DNA of 64,000 nt from Rhizobium sp. ASV8 (GTDB lineage: Bacteria; Pseudomonadota; Alphaproteobacteria; Rhizobiales; Rhizobiaceae), in assembly GCF_016429255.1 (NCBI RefSeq), contig NZ_JAELUG010000016.1, forward strand, positions 1 through 64,000. The letters run 5' to 3'. This document shows positions 1 through 8,956 of this stretch, piece after piece. Position numbers and translations under genes: made by a program. The notes under the pieces are model-generated. The model was not told where the DNA came from. It searched no databases and worked only from the letters and a program-made list of their open reading frames with translations. Position 1 is the stretch's first letter. Each line of letters opens with the position of its first letter.

Positions 1-26
1 CGCCGCCGCCCTCGTCAGTGATCGGG

Positions 27-56
27 CTTATAGACCCTACCCATCGAACTAGTCAA
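27..56 (-). promoter_or_regulatory. Strong leftward sigma70-type promoter, possibly rRNA
   Basis: On the minus strand a -35 TTGACT (51-56) and a -10 TATAAG (27-32) are separated by 18 bases. An AT-rich stretch at about 57-120 lies upstream of the -35, where an UP element would sit. After the -10 the minus strand reads CCCGATCACTGACGAGGG. Transcription would leave the window. The layout resembles rhizobial rRNA promoters as I remember them. The gene served is not visible, so that assignment is inference. The rest of 57-386 holds no convincing gene; it is the upstream region of hrpB. Confidence 0.5.
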
Positions 57-386
57 CACTGACGCTGTAAAAATTCTGACATTTTTATAACATACTGATT
101 TTAAATGGAAATTTGAAGTGGTTTGGAAAATACAGGAGATTTCTACCGGATTGGATATGTTTTCCGGATTCATTTTACGCCTTTCGCAAGAATCGTCCGG
201 ATTGCCTTCCCAAACCGGCGCCAATCGCGCCGCCTGCGCGGACCCCCGGCCTCTCATTGCCAGCAAAACGCCCAGGACCTAATAGAGATCAAACGAACAG
301 GGGAAGCAAAGCATGTTGCTTCTTCGCAAGGAGCGGGCGCAAACGGGTTTGCCACACGAATCCGGCACCACGCTATATAGAGCGAT

Positions 387-2876
387 ATGGAGCCAGCAGG
401 CGTGACATATAAAGTGCCTCCATTGCCGGAGCTTCCGGTCTCGCATGTGCTTGGCGATATCGGCACTGCACTTTCCGGCCATGGGCGTGCGGTGCTGTCC
501 GCGCCGCCCGGCGCCGGCAAGACGACGCTGGTGCCACTTTATCTTCTGGGGCAGCCATGGCGCGGCGACGGCAGAATCATCCTTCTCGAACCCCGGCGCC
601 TAGCGGCAAGAGCCGCCGCCGCCCGCATGGCCTCGTTACTCAACGAGCAGGTGGGTGACACTGTCGGCTATCGCATGCGGCTCGACAACCGCATCTCTTC
701 CAAGACCCGGATCGAAGTGGTGACGGAAGGCGTGTTCGCGCGGATGATCCTCGACGATCCCGAACTCTCGGGCATTTCGACCGTCATCTTCGACGAATTC
801 CACGAGCGCTCCCTGGACGCCGATTTCGGCCTGGCGCTGGCGCTCGACGTGCAATCGGCATTGCGGGACGATCTGCGTATTCTTGTTATGTCTGCGACGC
901 TCGATGTCGAGCGTGTCGCCAGCCTGCTCGGGCAACCGCCTGTTATCGAAAGCATGGGTCGCAGCTTTCCGATCGACATCCGCCATCAGGATAGGCCGGC
1001 GGGAGAGCGGATCGAGGATACGGTGACGCGGGCTATCCTCGATGCGCATGCCAGAGAACAGGGGTCTATCCTCGCCTTCCTTCCGGGACAGGCCGAGATC
1101 ACTCGGACGGCGGAGAGGCTTCAAGGCCGGTTCGGACCGGAGACGGTAATTGCGCCACTCTATGGTAATCTTAGCCAGAAGGAACAGGATGCGGCTATCC
1201 GGCCTGCACCGCAGGGCACGCGCAAGATCGTGCTTGCGACCTCGATCGCCGAAACCTCTATCACCATCGACGGCGTACGTATCGTCATCGACAGCGGCCA
1301 GCAGCGGCTACCCGTTTTCGAGGCCTCGACCGGTATCACACGCCTGGAGACGGTGCGGGTGTCGCGTGCCTCCGCCGATCAGCGCGCCGGCCGCGCCGGG
1401 CGAACCGAGCCCGGCATTGCCATTCGCCTTTGGCATCCCGGCCAGACGGCGGCACTCCCCGCGTTTACGCCGCCGCAGATTCTTTCCAGCGATCTCTCGG
1501 GCCTGGCGCTCGACCTCGCGCATTGGGGCGTGCAGGACCCCTCGACGCTTGCCTTCGTCGACCAGCCGCCGGCAACCACGCTCGCGGAAGCACGGACACT
1601 CTTGCGGCAACTGGGAGCGCTCGACGCCGAAAACGCACTGACGGCGCATGGCCGGCTGATGCGCGAGCTCGCTCTTCCGCCTCGCCTGGCGGCCATGGTG
1701 ATCTCGGCTGCAGAATTCGGCCAGGGGCGCGAAGCCGCATTGCTGGCTGTGCTGCTGACGGAGCAAGGGCTTGGCGGCCAGAGCATCGATCTCGAAGAAA
1801 GACTGCGCCGCTTCAAGGCGGAAAAGGGCGAGCGGGCGGAAGCCGCCCGTCGGCTGGCCGGGCGGCTTGCATCTGCTGCCGGCGGCAAAGGCGCTGCTTC
1901 CTCCACCTCCCCTTTAGCGGGTTCGTTGCTGCTGCATGCCTTTCCCGATCGCATCGCCCTGCAGCGCGGCGGGCGCGGCCGTTTTGTCATGGCCAATGGG
2001 CGGGGCGCAGAACTGCCGGAGACCGAACGGCTTGCCGGCTCGCAGATGCTCGTGATCGCCGATCTCACCGGCCGGGCGGCGCAGGCACGTATTCTCGCGG
2101 CGGCGGAGATTTCCCGTGCTGACGTCGAAGACCATCTGCCAGGCGAGATACGCACCGAAGATCAGAGCTTTTTCGATAAAGCGAGCCGCCAGGTGCGGGC
2201 GCGGCGAGCGACGAGGCTCGGCGCCATCATCTTCGAGGAGACGCCTCTGCCCCGCCCCTCCGGCGAGCAGGCTGCCAAAGCACTGGCCGAGGGCATTCGC
2301 GAGCTTGGGGTCGATGTGCTGCCTTTTTCCAAGGAAGCGGCGCAGCTGCGCGACAGGATCGGCTTCCTATATAGAACGATCGGCGATCCCTGGCCTGACA
2401 TGAGCGACGAAGTGCTGCTTGCGCGGCTCGACGAATGGTTCACGCCTTTTCAAAGCGAGGCGCGCGGTCTTTCCGATATTTCGATCGGGGGCCTTTCCAA
2501 TGGGCTGATGGCGCTGGTGCCGCATGAGCTGCAGCGCGATCTCAGCCGAATGGCGCCGACGCATTTCGAGGCGCCGACCGGCCAGCGTCACCCCATTCAA
2601 TATGACGGCGAGGAGCCACTCCTCACCATTCGCGTGCAGGAGCTGTTCGGACTGAAGCAGCATCCGACCGTCGGCGGCGGCAGGCTGCCGCTCCTGCTGG
2701 AGTTGACATCGCCGGCCCACCGACCGATCCAGACGACGCGCGACCTGCCCGGCTTCTGGGCGGGATCCTGGAAGGATGTGCGTGCCGACATGCGCGGGCG
2801 CTATCCGCGGCATCCCTGGCCGGAAGATCCGGCCGATGCCTTGCCGACCACGCGCGCCAAGCCAAGGGGGACCTGA
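387..2876 (+). CDS. hrpB: ATP-dependent helicase HrpB
   Basis: DEAH-type superfamily 2 RNA helicase of the HrpB family, cytoplasmic, role poorly defined. Walker A APPGAGKT is at residues 39-46, a DEFH box follows (FDEFHERS), then the SAT motif (VMSATLD) and a helicase C domain with the arginine-finger QRAGRAGR segment near residue 337. The C-terminal part fits the HrpB-specific domain. At 829 aa it matches the family length of about 820. The ATG at 387 has only a weak ribosome site; GTG at 402 is an alternative. The stop is two bases before actS, so the two are probably co-transcribed. Confidence 0.93.
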   Translation: MEPAGVTYKVPPLPELPVSHVLGDIGTALSGHGRAVLSAPPGAGKTTLVPLYLLGQPWRGDGRIILLEPRRLAARAAAARMASLLNEQVGDTVGYRMRLDNRISSKTRIEVVTEGVFARMILDDPELSGISTVIFDEFHERSLDADFGLALALDVQSALRDDLRILVMSATLDVERVASLLGQPPVIESMGRSFPIDIRHQDRPAGERIEDTVTRAILDAHAREQGSILAFLPGQAEITRTAERLQGRFGPETVIAPLYGNLSQKEQDAAIRPAPQGTRKIVLATSIAETSITIDGVRIVIDSGQQRLPVFEASTGITRLETVRVSRASADQRAGRAGRTEPGIAIRLWHPGQTAALPAFTPPQILSSDLSGLALDLAHWGVQDPSTLAFVDQPPATTLAEARTLLRQLGALDAENALTAHGRLMRELALPPRLAAMVISAAEFGQGREAALLAVLLTEQGLGGQSIDLEERLRRFKAEKGERAEAARRLAGRLASAAGGKGAASSTSPLAGSLLLHAFPDRIALQRGGRGRFVMANGRGAELPETERLAGSQMLVIADLTGRAAQARILAAAEISRADVEDHLPGEIRTEDQSFFDKASRQVRARRATRLGAIIFEETPLPRPSGEQAAKALAEGIRELGVDVLPFSKEAAQLRDRIGFLYRTIGDPWPDMSDEVLLARLDEWFTPFQSEARGLSDISIGGLSNGLMALVPHELQRDLSRMAPTHFEAPTGQRHPIQYDGEEPLLTIRVQELFGLKQHPTVGGGRLPLLLELTSPAHRPIQTTRDLPGFWAGSWKDVRADMRGRYPRHPWPEDPADALPTTRAKPRGT

Positions 2877-2878
2877 CA

Positions 2879-4216
2879 ATGGCACGATTCTTCCGGGGAT
2901 TGGAAAAGCTGTCCGAGGCCGAGATCCGGGCACAGGACGACCATCACAGCAGCCGGCGGGTGAGGCTGCAGACGCTGGTGCGCCTGCGCTGGCTTGCGGT
3001 CGGCGGTCAGACTGTCACCGTCATGATCGTCGCCTTCTGGCTGAAATTCCCCATGCCGCTGATGCCGTGCTGCGTACTGATCGCCTGTCTGGCCTGGATC
3101 AACTTCTTCCTCACCCTGCGTTTCCCCCCGACGCACCGGCTGGAGCCGCCGGCCGCCTTCGCGCTGCTCGGCCTCGATCTTCTGCAGCTCAGCGGCCTGC
3201 TGCTGATCACCGGCGGGCTCGCCAATCCCTTCTCGGTGCTGGTCTGTGTGCCCGTCATCATTTCCTTCGCCTCGCAGCCGATCCGCTACAGCGTGACGCT
3301 GATTGCGCTTGCGATGATCTGCATCACCGGGCTTGCCTTCTCGCCCTTCCCCCTTCCCTGGTACGAAGGCGTCGCCGTAAACGTTCATAGCGTCATGCAG
3401 TTAGGCGTTTGGTGCTCGATCGCCTCGACCATGGCCTTTGCTGCCTTCTACGCCTATCGCGTCTCGATGGAGGCGTCGCAGCTTGCCGATGCCCTTTCGG
3501 CAACCGAGCTGGTGCTGCAGCGGGAGAAGCATCTGTCGCAGCTTGACGGACTGGCGGCTGCGGCTGCCCACGAGCTCGGGACGCCGCTTGCCACCATCAG
3601 CGTCGTCGCCAAGGAGATGGAACGCGAGCTGCGCGAGGACGATCGTTTTCGCGAGGATGTGGCGCTGCTGCGCAGCCAGAGCGAAAGATGCCGCGACATC
3701 CTGCGGCGGCTGACGACGCTTTCCTCGGAAGACGAAGCGCATATGCGGCGGCTGACGCTGTCTTCGATGATGGAAGAGATCATTGCTCCCCATCGCGAAT
3801 TCGGCATTGCGCTGGAGCTGATCGAAAAGAGCCCGCGCGCCGGCGAGCCGGTACTGTCGCGCAATGCCGGCATCATGTACGGGCTCGGCAATCTGATCGA
3901 GAACGCCGTCGACTATGCCCGCAAGACGGTGACCGTCACCGTGGAATACACGGCCGACGTGCTGACGATCGTCATCGAAGACGACGGCAGCGGCTATTCG
4001 CCTGAAATCCTGGCACGGATCGGAGAGCCCTACGTCACGTCCCGGCAGCGCGACGATACGGCCGGGGGCCTCGGGCTTGGCCTGTTCATTGCCAAGACGC
4101 TGCTGGAGCGCTCCGGCGCCGCGCTCTCCTTCACCAACCGCGATCCGGAAACGCCGGGGGCTCGCGTCCGCGTCGAATGGCCGCGCGTATTGATCGACAG
4201 TAATTCGACAAAATGA
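2879..4216 (+). CDS. actS: ActS/RegB-family redox-sensing histidine kinase
   Basis: Membrane histidine kinase of the RegB/PrrB/ActS family, which controls redox, carbon and nitrogen metabolism and acid tolerance through its partner ActR. About six membrane segments lie between residues 37 and 195. The family quinone-site motif GGLANPF is at 112-118. The H box has His231 (HELGTPL). Cys271 in SERCRDIL matches the redox-active cysteine of RegB. N and G boxes follow (NLIENAVDYA, GGLGLGLFIAKTLLERSG). The start lies 2 bases after hrpB. actR follows 75 bases downstream, supporting a cognate pair. Confidence 0.94.
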   Translation: MARFFRGLEKLSEAEIRAQDDHHSSRRVRLQTLVRLRWLAVGGQTVTVMIVAFWLKFPMPLMPCCVLIACLAWINFFLTLRFPPTHRLEPPAAFALLGLDLLQLSGLLLITGGLANPFSVLVCVPVIISFASQPIRYSVTLIALAMICITGLAFSPFPLPWYEGVAVNVHSVMQLGVWCSIASTMAFAAFYAYRVSMEASQLADALSATELVLQREKHLSQLDGLAAAAAHELGTPLATISVVAKEMERELREDDRFREDVALLRSQSERCRDILRRLTTLSSEDEAHMRRLTLSSMMEEIIAPHREFGIALELIEKSPRAGEPVLSRNAGIMYGLGNLIENAVDYARKTVTVTVEYTADVLTIVIEDDGSGYSPEILARIGEPYVTSRQRDDTAGGLGLGLFIAKTLLERSGAALSFTNRDPETPGARVRVEWPRVLIDSNSTK

Positions 4217-4291
4217 TTTTGACGGCTTACAACAGCCTTGGTCAAAATCGGTAGAATATGCAGGCGGATGGTCGCCGGGATAGAAGATAGA

Positions 4292-4879
4292 ATGACGGAA
4301 AAAGAGATCGCTGCCCCACACGTCGGGGATAAGGATGCCGCGGCCTATATCGGCGCGGATGCGACACTGCTGATCGTCGATGACGACGGCCCCTTTTTGC
4401 GCCGGTTGGCGCGCGCAATGGAAACACGCGGCTTCGTGGTGGAGACGGCGGAATCGGTGGCGGAAGGCGTCGCCAAGACCAAGGTGAACCCGCCGAAATA
4501 TGCAGTCGTCGACCTTCGCCTCGGCGATGGCAACGGCCTCGAGGTCATCGAGGCGATCCGCCAACGGCGCGATGATACGCATATCGTCGTCTTGACTGGG
4601 TACGGCAACATCGCGACAGCCGTCACTGCTGTCAAATTGGGTGCAATCGACTATCTGGCAAAGCCCGCCGACGCCGACGACGTCTTTGCGGCCCTAACGC
4701 AACGTCCCGGCGAAAAGGCCGAGGTGCCCGAGAATCCGATGTCGGCGGACCGCGTGCGCTGGGAGCATATCCAGCGCGTCTACGAAATGTGCGAGCGCAA
4801 CGTTTCCGAGACGGCACGCCGGCTCAACATGCATCGCCGCACGCTGCAGCGCATTCTCGCCAAGCGCGCGCCGAAATAA
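4292..4879 (+). CDS. actR: ActR/RegA-family response regulator
   Basis: Response regulator partner of ActS. The receiver domain covers residues 24-140, with acidic pocket DDD 30-32, phospho-acceptor Asp74 (VVDLRLGDG), Thr in the LTGYG motif and Lys in LAKPAD. A proline-rich linker leads to the short Fis-type helix-turn-helix typical of RegA (RRLNMHRRTLQRIL). At 195 aa it is slightly longer than the usual 180-190. The ATG at 4292 was chosen because TTG 4238 and ATG 4268 add residues not expected in the family, and AGATAG precedes 4292. Orthologues activate acid-tolerance, CO2-fixation and respiratory genes. Confidence 0.93.
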   Translation: MTEKEIAAPHVGDKDAAAYIGADATLLIVDDDGPFLRRLARAMETRGFVVETAESVAEGVAKTKVNPPKYAVVDLRLGDGNGLEVIEAIRQRRDDTHIVVLTGYGNIATAVTAVKLGAIDYLAKPADADDVFAALTQRPGEKAEVPENPMSADRVRWEHIQRVYEMCERNVSETARRLNMHRRTLQRILAKRAPK

Positions 4880-4913
4880 AGCGTTTCCTGGAAGCGCTCC
4901 CCCGCTTGGGCGG

Positions 4914-5402
4914 TTATTCCGAGGCGAAGGACTTGCCCGTCGCCCATTCGGCCAACAGCAGGCGCTGAGCCGCCGCGCGGGAGAAGTTCAGCGTCACCGA
5001 TTTGCGTGTCGCCGGCGGAAGACGATGCTCCGGCGCCTCGCGGATCATGTGGGCGCCGTAGCCATCCGACAGAAAGAGCCCGCACTCCTCCGGAAATATA
5101 TCCAGCGGCACGTCCTTGTGGGTGGCGAAAAACAGCCGGTCACAGTGCTGCCGGTATTCGGGCCATTTGCGGTCGACGCGAAAATCCTCGATCGAGGTCT
5201 TGATCTCGATGATCCAGATCTCGCCTTTCTCGGAAATGCTGATGAGGTCGGCCCGGCGGCCGCTGGCAAGCGGCAACTCCGGCAAGATGGCATGGCGCAT
5301 CTCATGCAGTAAAAGTTGCACACCCTTGCGTACAAGCATGGCCCGCTCCGACTGCCGGCCATCTATTAACGGATTGTTATTGTAAACGTTCAAAATCGTC
5401 AT
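4914..5402 (-). CDS. mmcB: MmcB-family DNA repair protein
   Basis: A 162-residue protein of the MmcB family, linked in Caulobacter to survival of mitomycin C damage and SOS-controlled there. The core looks like a PD-(D/E)xK nuclease fold: Glu42, then RRAD with Asp52, then the strand-borne EIK at 66-68 (WIIEIKTS). The start at 5402 is preferred over 5429 because GAGG sits eight bases upstream of it. It converges on actR with 34 bases between the stops. The nuclease activity is inferred from the motif only. Confidence 0.8.
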   Translation of the reverse strand: MTILNVYNNNPLIDGRQSERAMLVRKGVQLLLHEMRHAILPELPLASGRRADLISISEKGEIWIIEIKTSIEDFRVDRKWPEYRQHCDRLFFATHKDVPLDIFPEECGLFLSDGYGAHMIREAPEHRLPPATRKSVTLNFSRAAAQRLLLAEWATGKSFASE

Positions 5403-5582
5403 GAATTGCCTCAAGGACACGGCAAGCATTGTTGCAAAAAAACCATGTCTCTCTAATTTGCGCGGCGACTGTATTTTGTAGCGCCAGAGCAGCTTGCAAA
5501 GTTTAGTTTAATGGAAAATAAACCGTAGACAACGATGGTATATAGCCATCCGATCCCTGCCACGAAATTTCAAGAGACTTCC

Positions 5583-6257
5583 ATGCGCATCCGTAATGCT
5601 ATGACCGCACTCGGCCTTGTCGCAATGCTCGCATCGGCTGGCTATGCCACCACTGCCGCAGCCGCGCCGACCGCTACCGCAAAATCCGCCGCAGAGACCA
5701 TCAAGACGTTCGATGGCGACTATGGCATCACCAGCGATAACGGCTTCCAGCTGCCGGCGATCCCGATCCAGAAGGTGAAGCCGCAGTTCCGCCGCCAGAT
5801 CGTCGAGTACAAGTCCGACGAAGCTGAAGGCACGATTATCGTCAACACCCGCGAGCGCCATCTCTATTACATCCTCGGCAACGGCGAAGCGATGCGTTAC
5901 GGCATCGGCGTCGGCAAGCAGGGCTTCTCCTGGTCGGGCACCGCCTATGTCGCCTGGAAGCAGGAATGGCCGAGCTGGCATCCGCCGAAGGAAATGGCCG
6001 TTCGCCGTCCTGAAATCGCAAAATATGTCGACGGCGGCATGAACCCGGGTCTCTCGAACCCGCTCGGTGCTCGCGCCATGTACCTGTACAACGAAAAGGG
6101 CCAGGACACGCTGTTCCGCCTGCACGGCACGCCGGAATGGGCTTCGATCGGCACGGCCGCTTCGTCCGGCTGCATCCGCCTGATCAATCAGGATGTGATC
6201 GACCTCTACAGCCGCGTTCTGCCGGGTCACAGCACCAAGGTCATCGTTATCCAGTAA
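5583..6257 (+). CDS. Periplasmic L,D-transpeptidase (ErfK/YbiS/YkuD family)
   Basis: Secreted peptidoglycan cross-linking enzyme making 3-3 peptide bridges or attaching proteins. An N-terminal signal peptide (MRIRNAM, then a hydrophobic run to about residue 28 ending in AAAA) precedes a YkuD domain from about residue 80. The catalytic block has His181 (LHGTP), then SSGCIRL with nucleophile Cys197 and Arg199. The common SHGC is SSGC here. ATG 5583 is chosen over 5535 since it begins directly at the signal peptide. A strong terminator follows, so the gene is probably monocistronic. Rhizobiales encode many paralogues, so the exact role is open. Confidence 0.9.
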   Translation: MRIRNAMTALGLVAMLASAGYATTAAAAPTATAKSAAETIKTFDGDYGITSDNGFQLPAIPIQKVKPQFRRQIVEYKSDEAEGTIIVNTRERHLYYILGNGEAMRYGIGVGKQGFSWSGTAYVAWKQEWPSWHPPKEMAVRRPEIAKYVDGGMNPGLSNPLGARAMYLYNEKGQDTLFRLHGTPEWASIGTAASSGCIRLINQDVIDLYSRVLPGHSTKVIVIQ

Positions 6258-6276
6258 TACGCTGGCATCGGGATTG

Positions 6277-6316
6277 AAAAAGGCCGCCGGATCGCGATCC
6301 GGCGGCCTTTTTGTTT
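6277..6316 (+). terminator. Rho-independent terminator of the L,D-transpeptidase gene
   Basis: A perfect inverted repeat, AAAGGCCGCCGGATCG facing its complement, is followed by TTTTTGTTT. It lies 20 bases after the stop codon. Confidence 0.9.
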
Positions 6317-6344
6317 GGGGAATTCCGGGGCGACGCTACGCCGC

Positions 6345-6500
6345 TTCACCCGCCCTCTTCCTTCGAGGCCCCGCCTTCGGCTGCGCGCCTCAGGATGAGG
6401 GCTGATCTCCTCCCCTCGCCACAAGGGTCTCTCCACCTCATCCCGAGGTGCCTCGCCGTCAAAGCGTCAGTGCAGACGACAAGGCCTCGAAGCATCGAGA
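6345..6500. repeat. RIME-like palindromic intergenic repeat, copy D1
   Basis: It contains paired arms of a repeat common in Rhizobiales: CTTCGAGGCC and CCTCAGGATGAGGG on the left, CCTCATCCCGAGGTGC and AAGGCCTCGAAGCATCGAG on the right. Related arms occur at 41098-41290 and 46550-46615. It fills the convergent gap between the L,D-transpeptidase and glcB. Confidence 0.6.
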
Positions 6501-6522
6501 TGAACCCTGACGGACAGAAGGA

Positions 6523-8691
6523 TCAACCCGCCTGCTTTGCCTTCAGTTCGATACGGCGACGATGCAGAACCGGTTCTGTATAGCCATTCGGCTGCTCGCG
6601 TCCCTTGAGCACGAGATCGAGAGCTGCCTGGAAAGCGACGGAGCCGTCGAAATTGCCTGACATGGCGGTGTAGTTGGGATCATCGGCATTCTGCTGGTCG
6701 ACGACGGCGGCCATGCGCTTCATCGTCTCGATGATCTGCGCCTCGCTGATGACCTTATGGTGCAGCCAGTTGGCCATGTGTTGCGCCGAGATGCGCAGCG
6801 TGGCGCGGTCTTCCATCAGGCCGATATTGTTGATGTCTGGCACCTTGGAGCAACCGACGCCCTGATCGACCCAGCGAACGACGTAGCCAAGAATGCCCTG
6901 GCTGTTATTGTCGATCTCGCGCTGGATTTCCTCCGGCGTCCAGTTCGGCCGCGAAGCGACCGGCACGGAGAGGATATCGGAAAGCTTGGCGCGGGCGCGG
7001 CTCTTCAGGCTCTTCTGCACGTCAGCGACGTTGACGCGGTGATAGTGCGTGGCGTGCAGCGTCGCAGCCGTCGGCGACGGCACCCAGGCGGTGTTGGCGC
7101 CGGCCTTGGGATGGGCGATCTTCTGCTCCAGCATGGCCGCCATCAGGTCCGGCATGGCCCACATGCCCTTGCCGATCTGCGCATGGCCGGACAGGCCGCA
7201 TTCGAGGCCGATATCGACGTTCCAGTTCTCGTAGGCGCCGATCCAGGCGGCCTGCTTCATGTCACCCTTGCGGATCATCGGGCCGGCTTCCATCGAGGTA
7301 TGGATCTCGTCGCCGGTGCGGTCGAGGAAGCCGGTGTTGATGAAGACGACGCGTTCGCGGGCGGCGCGGATGGCTTCCTTGAGGTTGACCGTGGTGCGGC
7401 GCTCCTCATCCATGATGCCCATCTTCATCGTGTTTCTGGGCATGCCGAGCAGGTCCTCGACGCGCGAGAAGATATCGACGGCGAAGGCGACTTCTTCCGG
7501 TCCATGCATCTTCGGCTTGACGACATACATCGATCCGGTGCGCGAGTTCTTGCGGCGGCCATTCGGGCCGATATCGTAGAGCGCGATCAGGCCGGTGATG
7601 ACCGCATCCATAACGCCTTCCGGCACCTCGTTGCCATCGCGGTCGAGGATAGCCGGATTGGTCATGAGGTGACCGACATTGCGCACCAGCATCAGCGAGC
7701 GGCAATGCAGGTCGAACGTGCTGCCGTCCGGCGCGGTATAGGTGACGTCGGGATTGAGGCGGCGCGTGAAGGTCTTGCCGCCCTTGGCGACTTCTTCCGT
7801 CAGATCACCCTTCATCAGGCCAAGCCAGTTGCGGTAGACCTCGGCCTTGTCCTCGGCATCGACGGCTGCGATCGAATCTTCGCAATCCATGATCGTGGTG
7901 ATGGCCGATTCCAGGCGGACATCGGAAATGCCGGCCGGATCCGACTTGCCGATGGTCGTGCTCGCATCGATGACGATTTCGATATGGATACCGTTCTGCT
8001 TCAGCAGGATATGCGTCGGGCTGGCCGGATCACCGAGGTAGCCGGCGAAATGGCTGCCATCGGCCAGCTTGGTCGCGCCGCCCTTGGTCGCAATCGCCAG
8101 GGCGCCATCCTTCACGGCAAGGCCGGTAACATCCTTCCAGTTGGCGCCGGCGAGCGGCACTGTCGAATCGAGGAAATCGCGAACCCAGGCGATGACCTTT
8201 TCGCCGCGCTTGGGATTATATCCCTTGCCCTTCTCGGCGCCGTCGGTCTCGGGAACGGCGTCGGTGCCGTAAAGCGCGTCATAGAGCGATCCCCAACGTG
8301 CATTGGCGGCATTCAGCGCATAACGCGCATTCATGACGGGAACAACGAGCTGCGGGCCAGCAATGTGAGAGATTTCCGGATCGACATTGGTCGTCGAGAC
8401 CGCAAAGGACGGGCCTTCCGGCACGATGTAGCCGATTTCGCCAAGGAAGGTCTCGTAAGCGGCGAGGTCGACCGGCGCGCCATTCTTGCGATACCAGTCG
8501 TCGAGGGCCGCCTGCATGCGGTCACGCTTGGCGAGAAGTTCTCTATTCCTCGGCGCGAGATCGTGGACGATCTCGGAGAAGCCTGCAAAAAACCTCTCGG
8601 CGTCCACGCCCGAGCCAGGAAGAGCTTCCTTGACGAGAAAATCATAAAGTACCGGTTCGATCTGTAGACCGTTCTTTTCAATGCGGCTCAT
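6523..8691 (-). CDS. glcB: Malate synthase G
   Basis: Condenses glyoxylate with acetyl-CoA to malate in the glyoxylate cycle and in glycolate use; cytoplasmic and Mg-dependent. At 722 aa it matches isoform G (about 720) and not the shorter isoform A. It opens with [15 protein letters not shown], the family's usual N-terminus, and carries the [20 protein letters not shown] region, the acidic [17 protein letters not shown] block and the [11 protein letters not shown] segment expected of the enzyme. No isocitrate lyase gene is in the window. It stands alone, with its own upstream region at 8692-8890. Confidence 0.96.
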   Translation of the reverse strand: MSRIEKNGLQIEPVLYDFLVKEALPGSGVDAERFFAGFSEIVHDLAPRNRELLAKRDRMQAALDDWYRKNGAPVDLAAYETFLGEIGYIVPEGPSFAVSTTNVDPEISHIAGPQLVVPVMNARYALNAANARWGSLYDALYGTDAVPETDGAEKGKGYNPKRGEKVIAWVRDFLDSTVPLAGANWKDVTGLAVKDGALAIATKGGATKLADGSHFAGYLGDPASPTHILLKQNGIHIEIVIDASTTIGKSDPAGISDVRLESAITTIMDCEDSIAAVDAEDKAEVYRNWLGLMKGDLTEEVAKGGKTFTRRLNPDVTYTAPDGSTFDLHCRSLMLVRNVGHLMTNPAILDRDGNEVPEGVMDAVITGLIALYDIGPNGRRKNSRTGSMYVVKPKMHGPEEVAFAVDIFSRVEDLLGMPRNTMKMGIMDEERRTTVNLKEAIRAARERVVFINTGFLDRTGDEIHTSMEAGPMIRKGDMKQAAWIGAYENWNVDIGLECGLSGHAQIGKGMWAMPDLMAAMLEQKIAHPKAGANTAWVPSPTAATLHATHYHRVNVADVQKSLKSRARAKLSDILSVPVASRPNWTPEEIQREIDNNSQGILGYVVRWVDQGVGCSKVPDINNIGLMEDRATLRISAQHMANWLHHKVISEAQIIETMKRMAAVVDQQNADDPNYTAMSGNFDGSVAFQAALDLVLKGREQPNGYTEPVLHRRRIELKAKQAG

Positions 8692-8898
8692 GCCAAATAC
8701 TCCTCAAGGCCGTTTCACGGCTCAACTTTCATATGCTGCCACTTTGCGGGTTGTTTCGCTCTCCGTCAATTTGGCAATAATTCGAAAGATTTATGCAGCA
8801 CGGGAAACAATAGCCGGCAACAATCGGAAAGTGTCAAAAAAGCCAAGTGGTTCAGTTTTTCGCTGAAGCGTTGAACCGCCCCATCTCTTTGAAGCTAC

Positions 8899-8956
8899 GC
8901 ATCAGGCTTTCCGAAAATGGTGTCAGATTTTCGGGCCGATGCTGTAAAATGCTCTA
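8899..8956 (-). repeat. Hairpin repeat that supplies the P450 stop codon
   Basis: On the minus strand it starts TAGAGC, and that TAG (8956-8954) is the in-frame stop of the cytochrome P450. It then folds: CCGAAAAT and ATTTTCGG form a perfect 8-base stem around an 8-base loop, flanked by outer arms GCATCGG and CCTGATGC. No clear T-run follows, so it may act as an mRNA 3' end rather than a classical terminator. Confidence 0.55.

Noticed and set aside
15..412. Small frames upstream of hrpB on both strands
   Set aside because: They have no family resemblance and overlap the promoter-like region; upstream DNA is the simpler reading.
6757..8667. Long open frame (636 codons) on the plus strand opposite malate synthase G
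   Set aside because: It mirrors the codons of glcB, has no family signature and no ribosome site; high GC keeps the antisense frame open.
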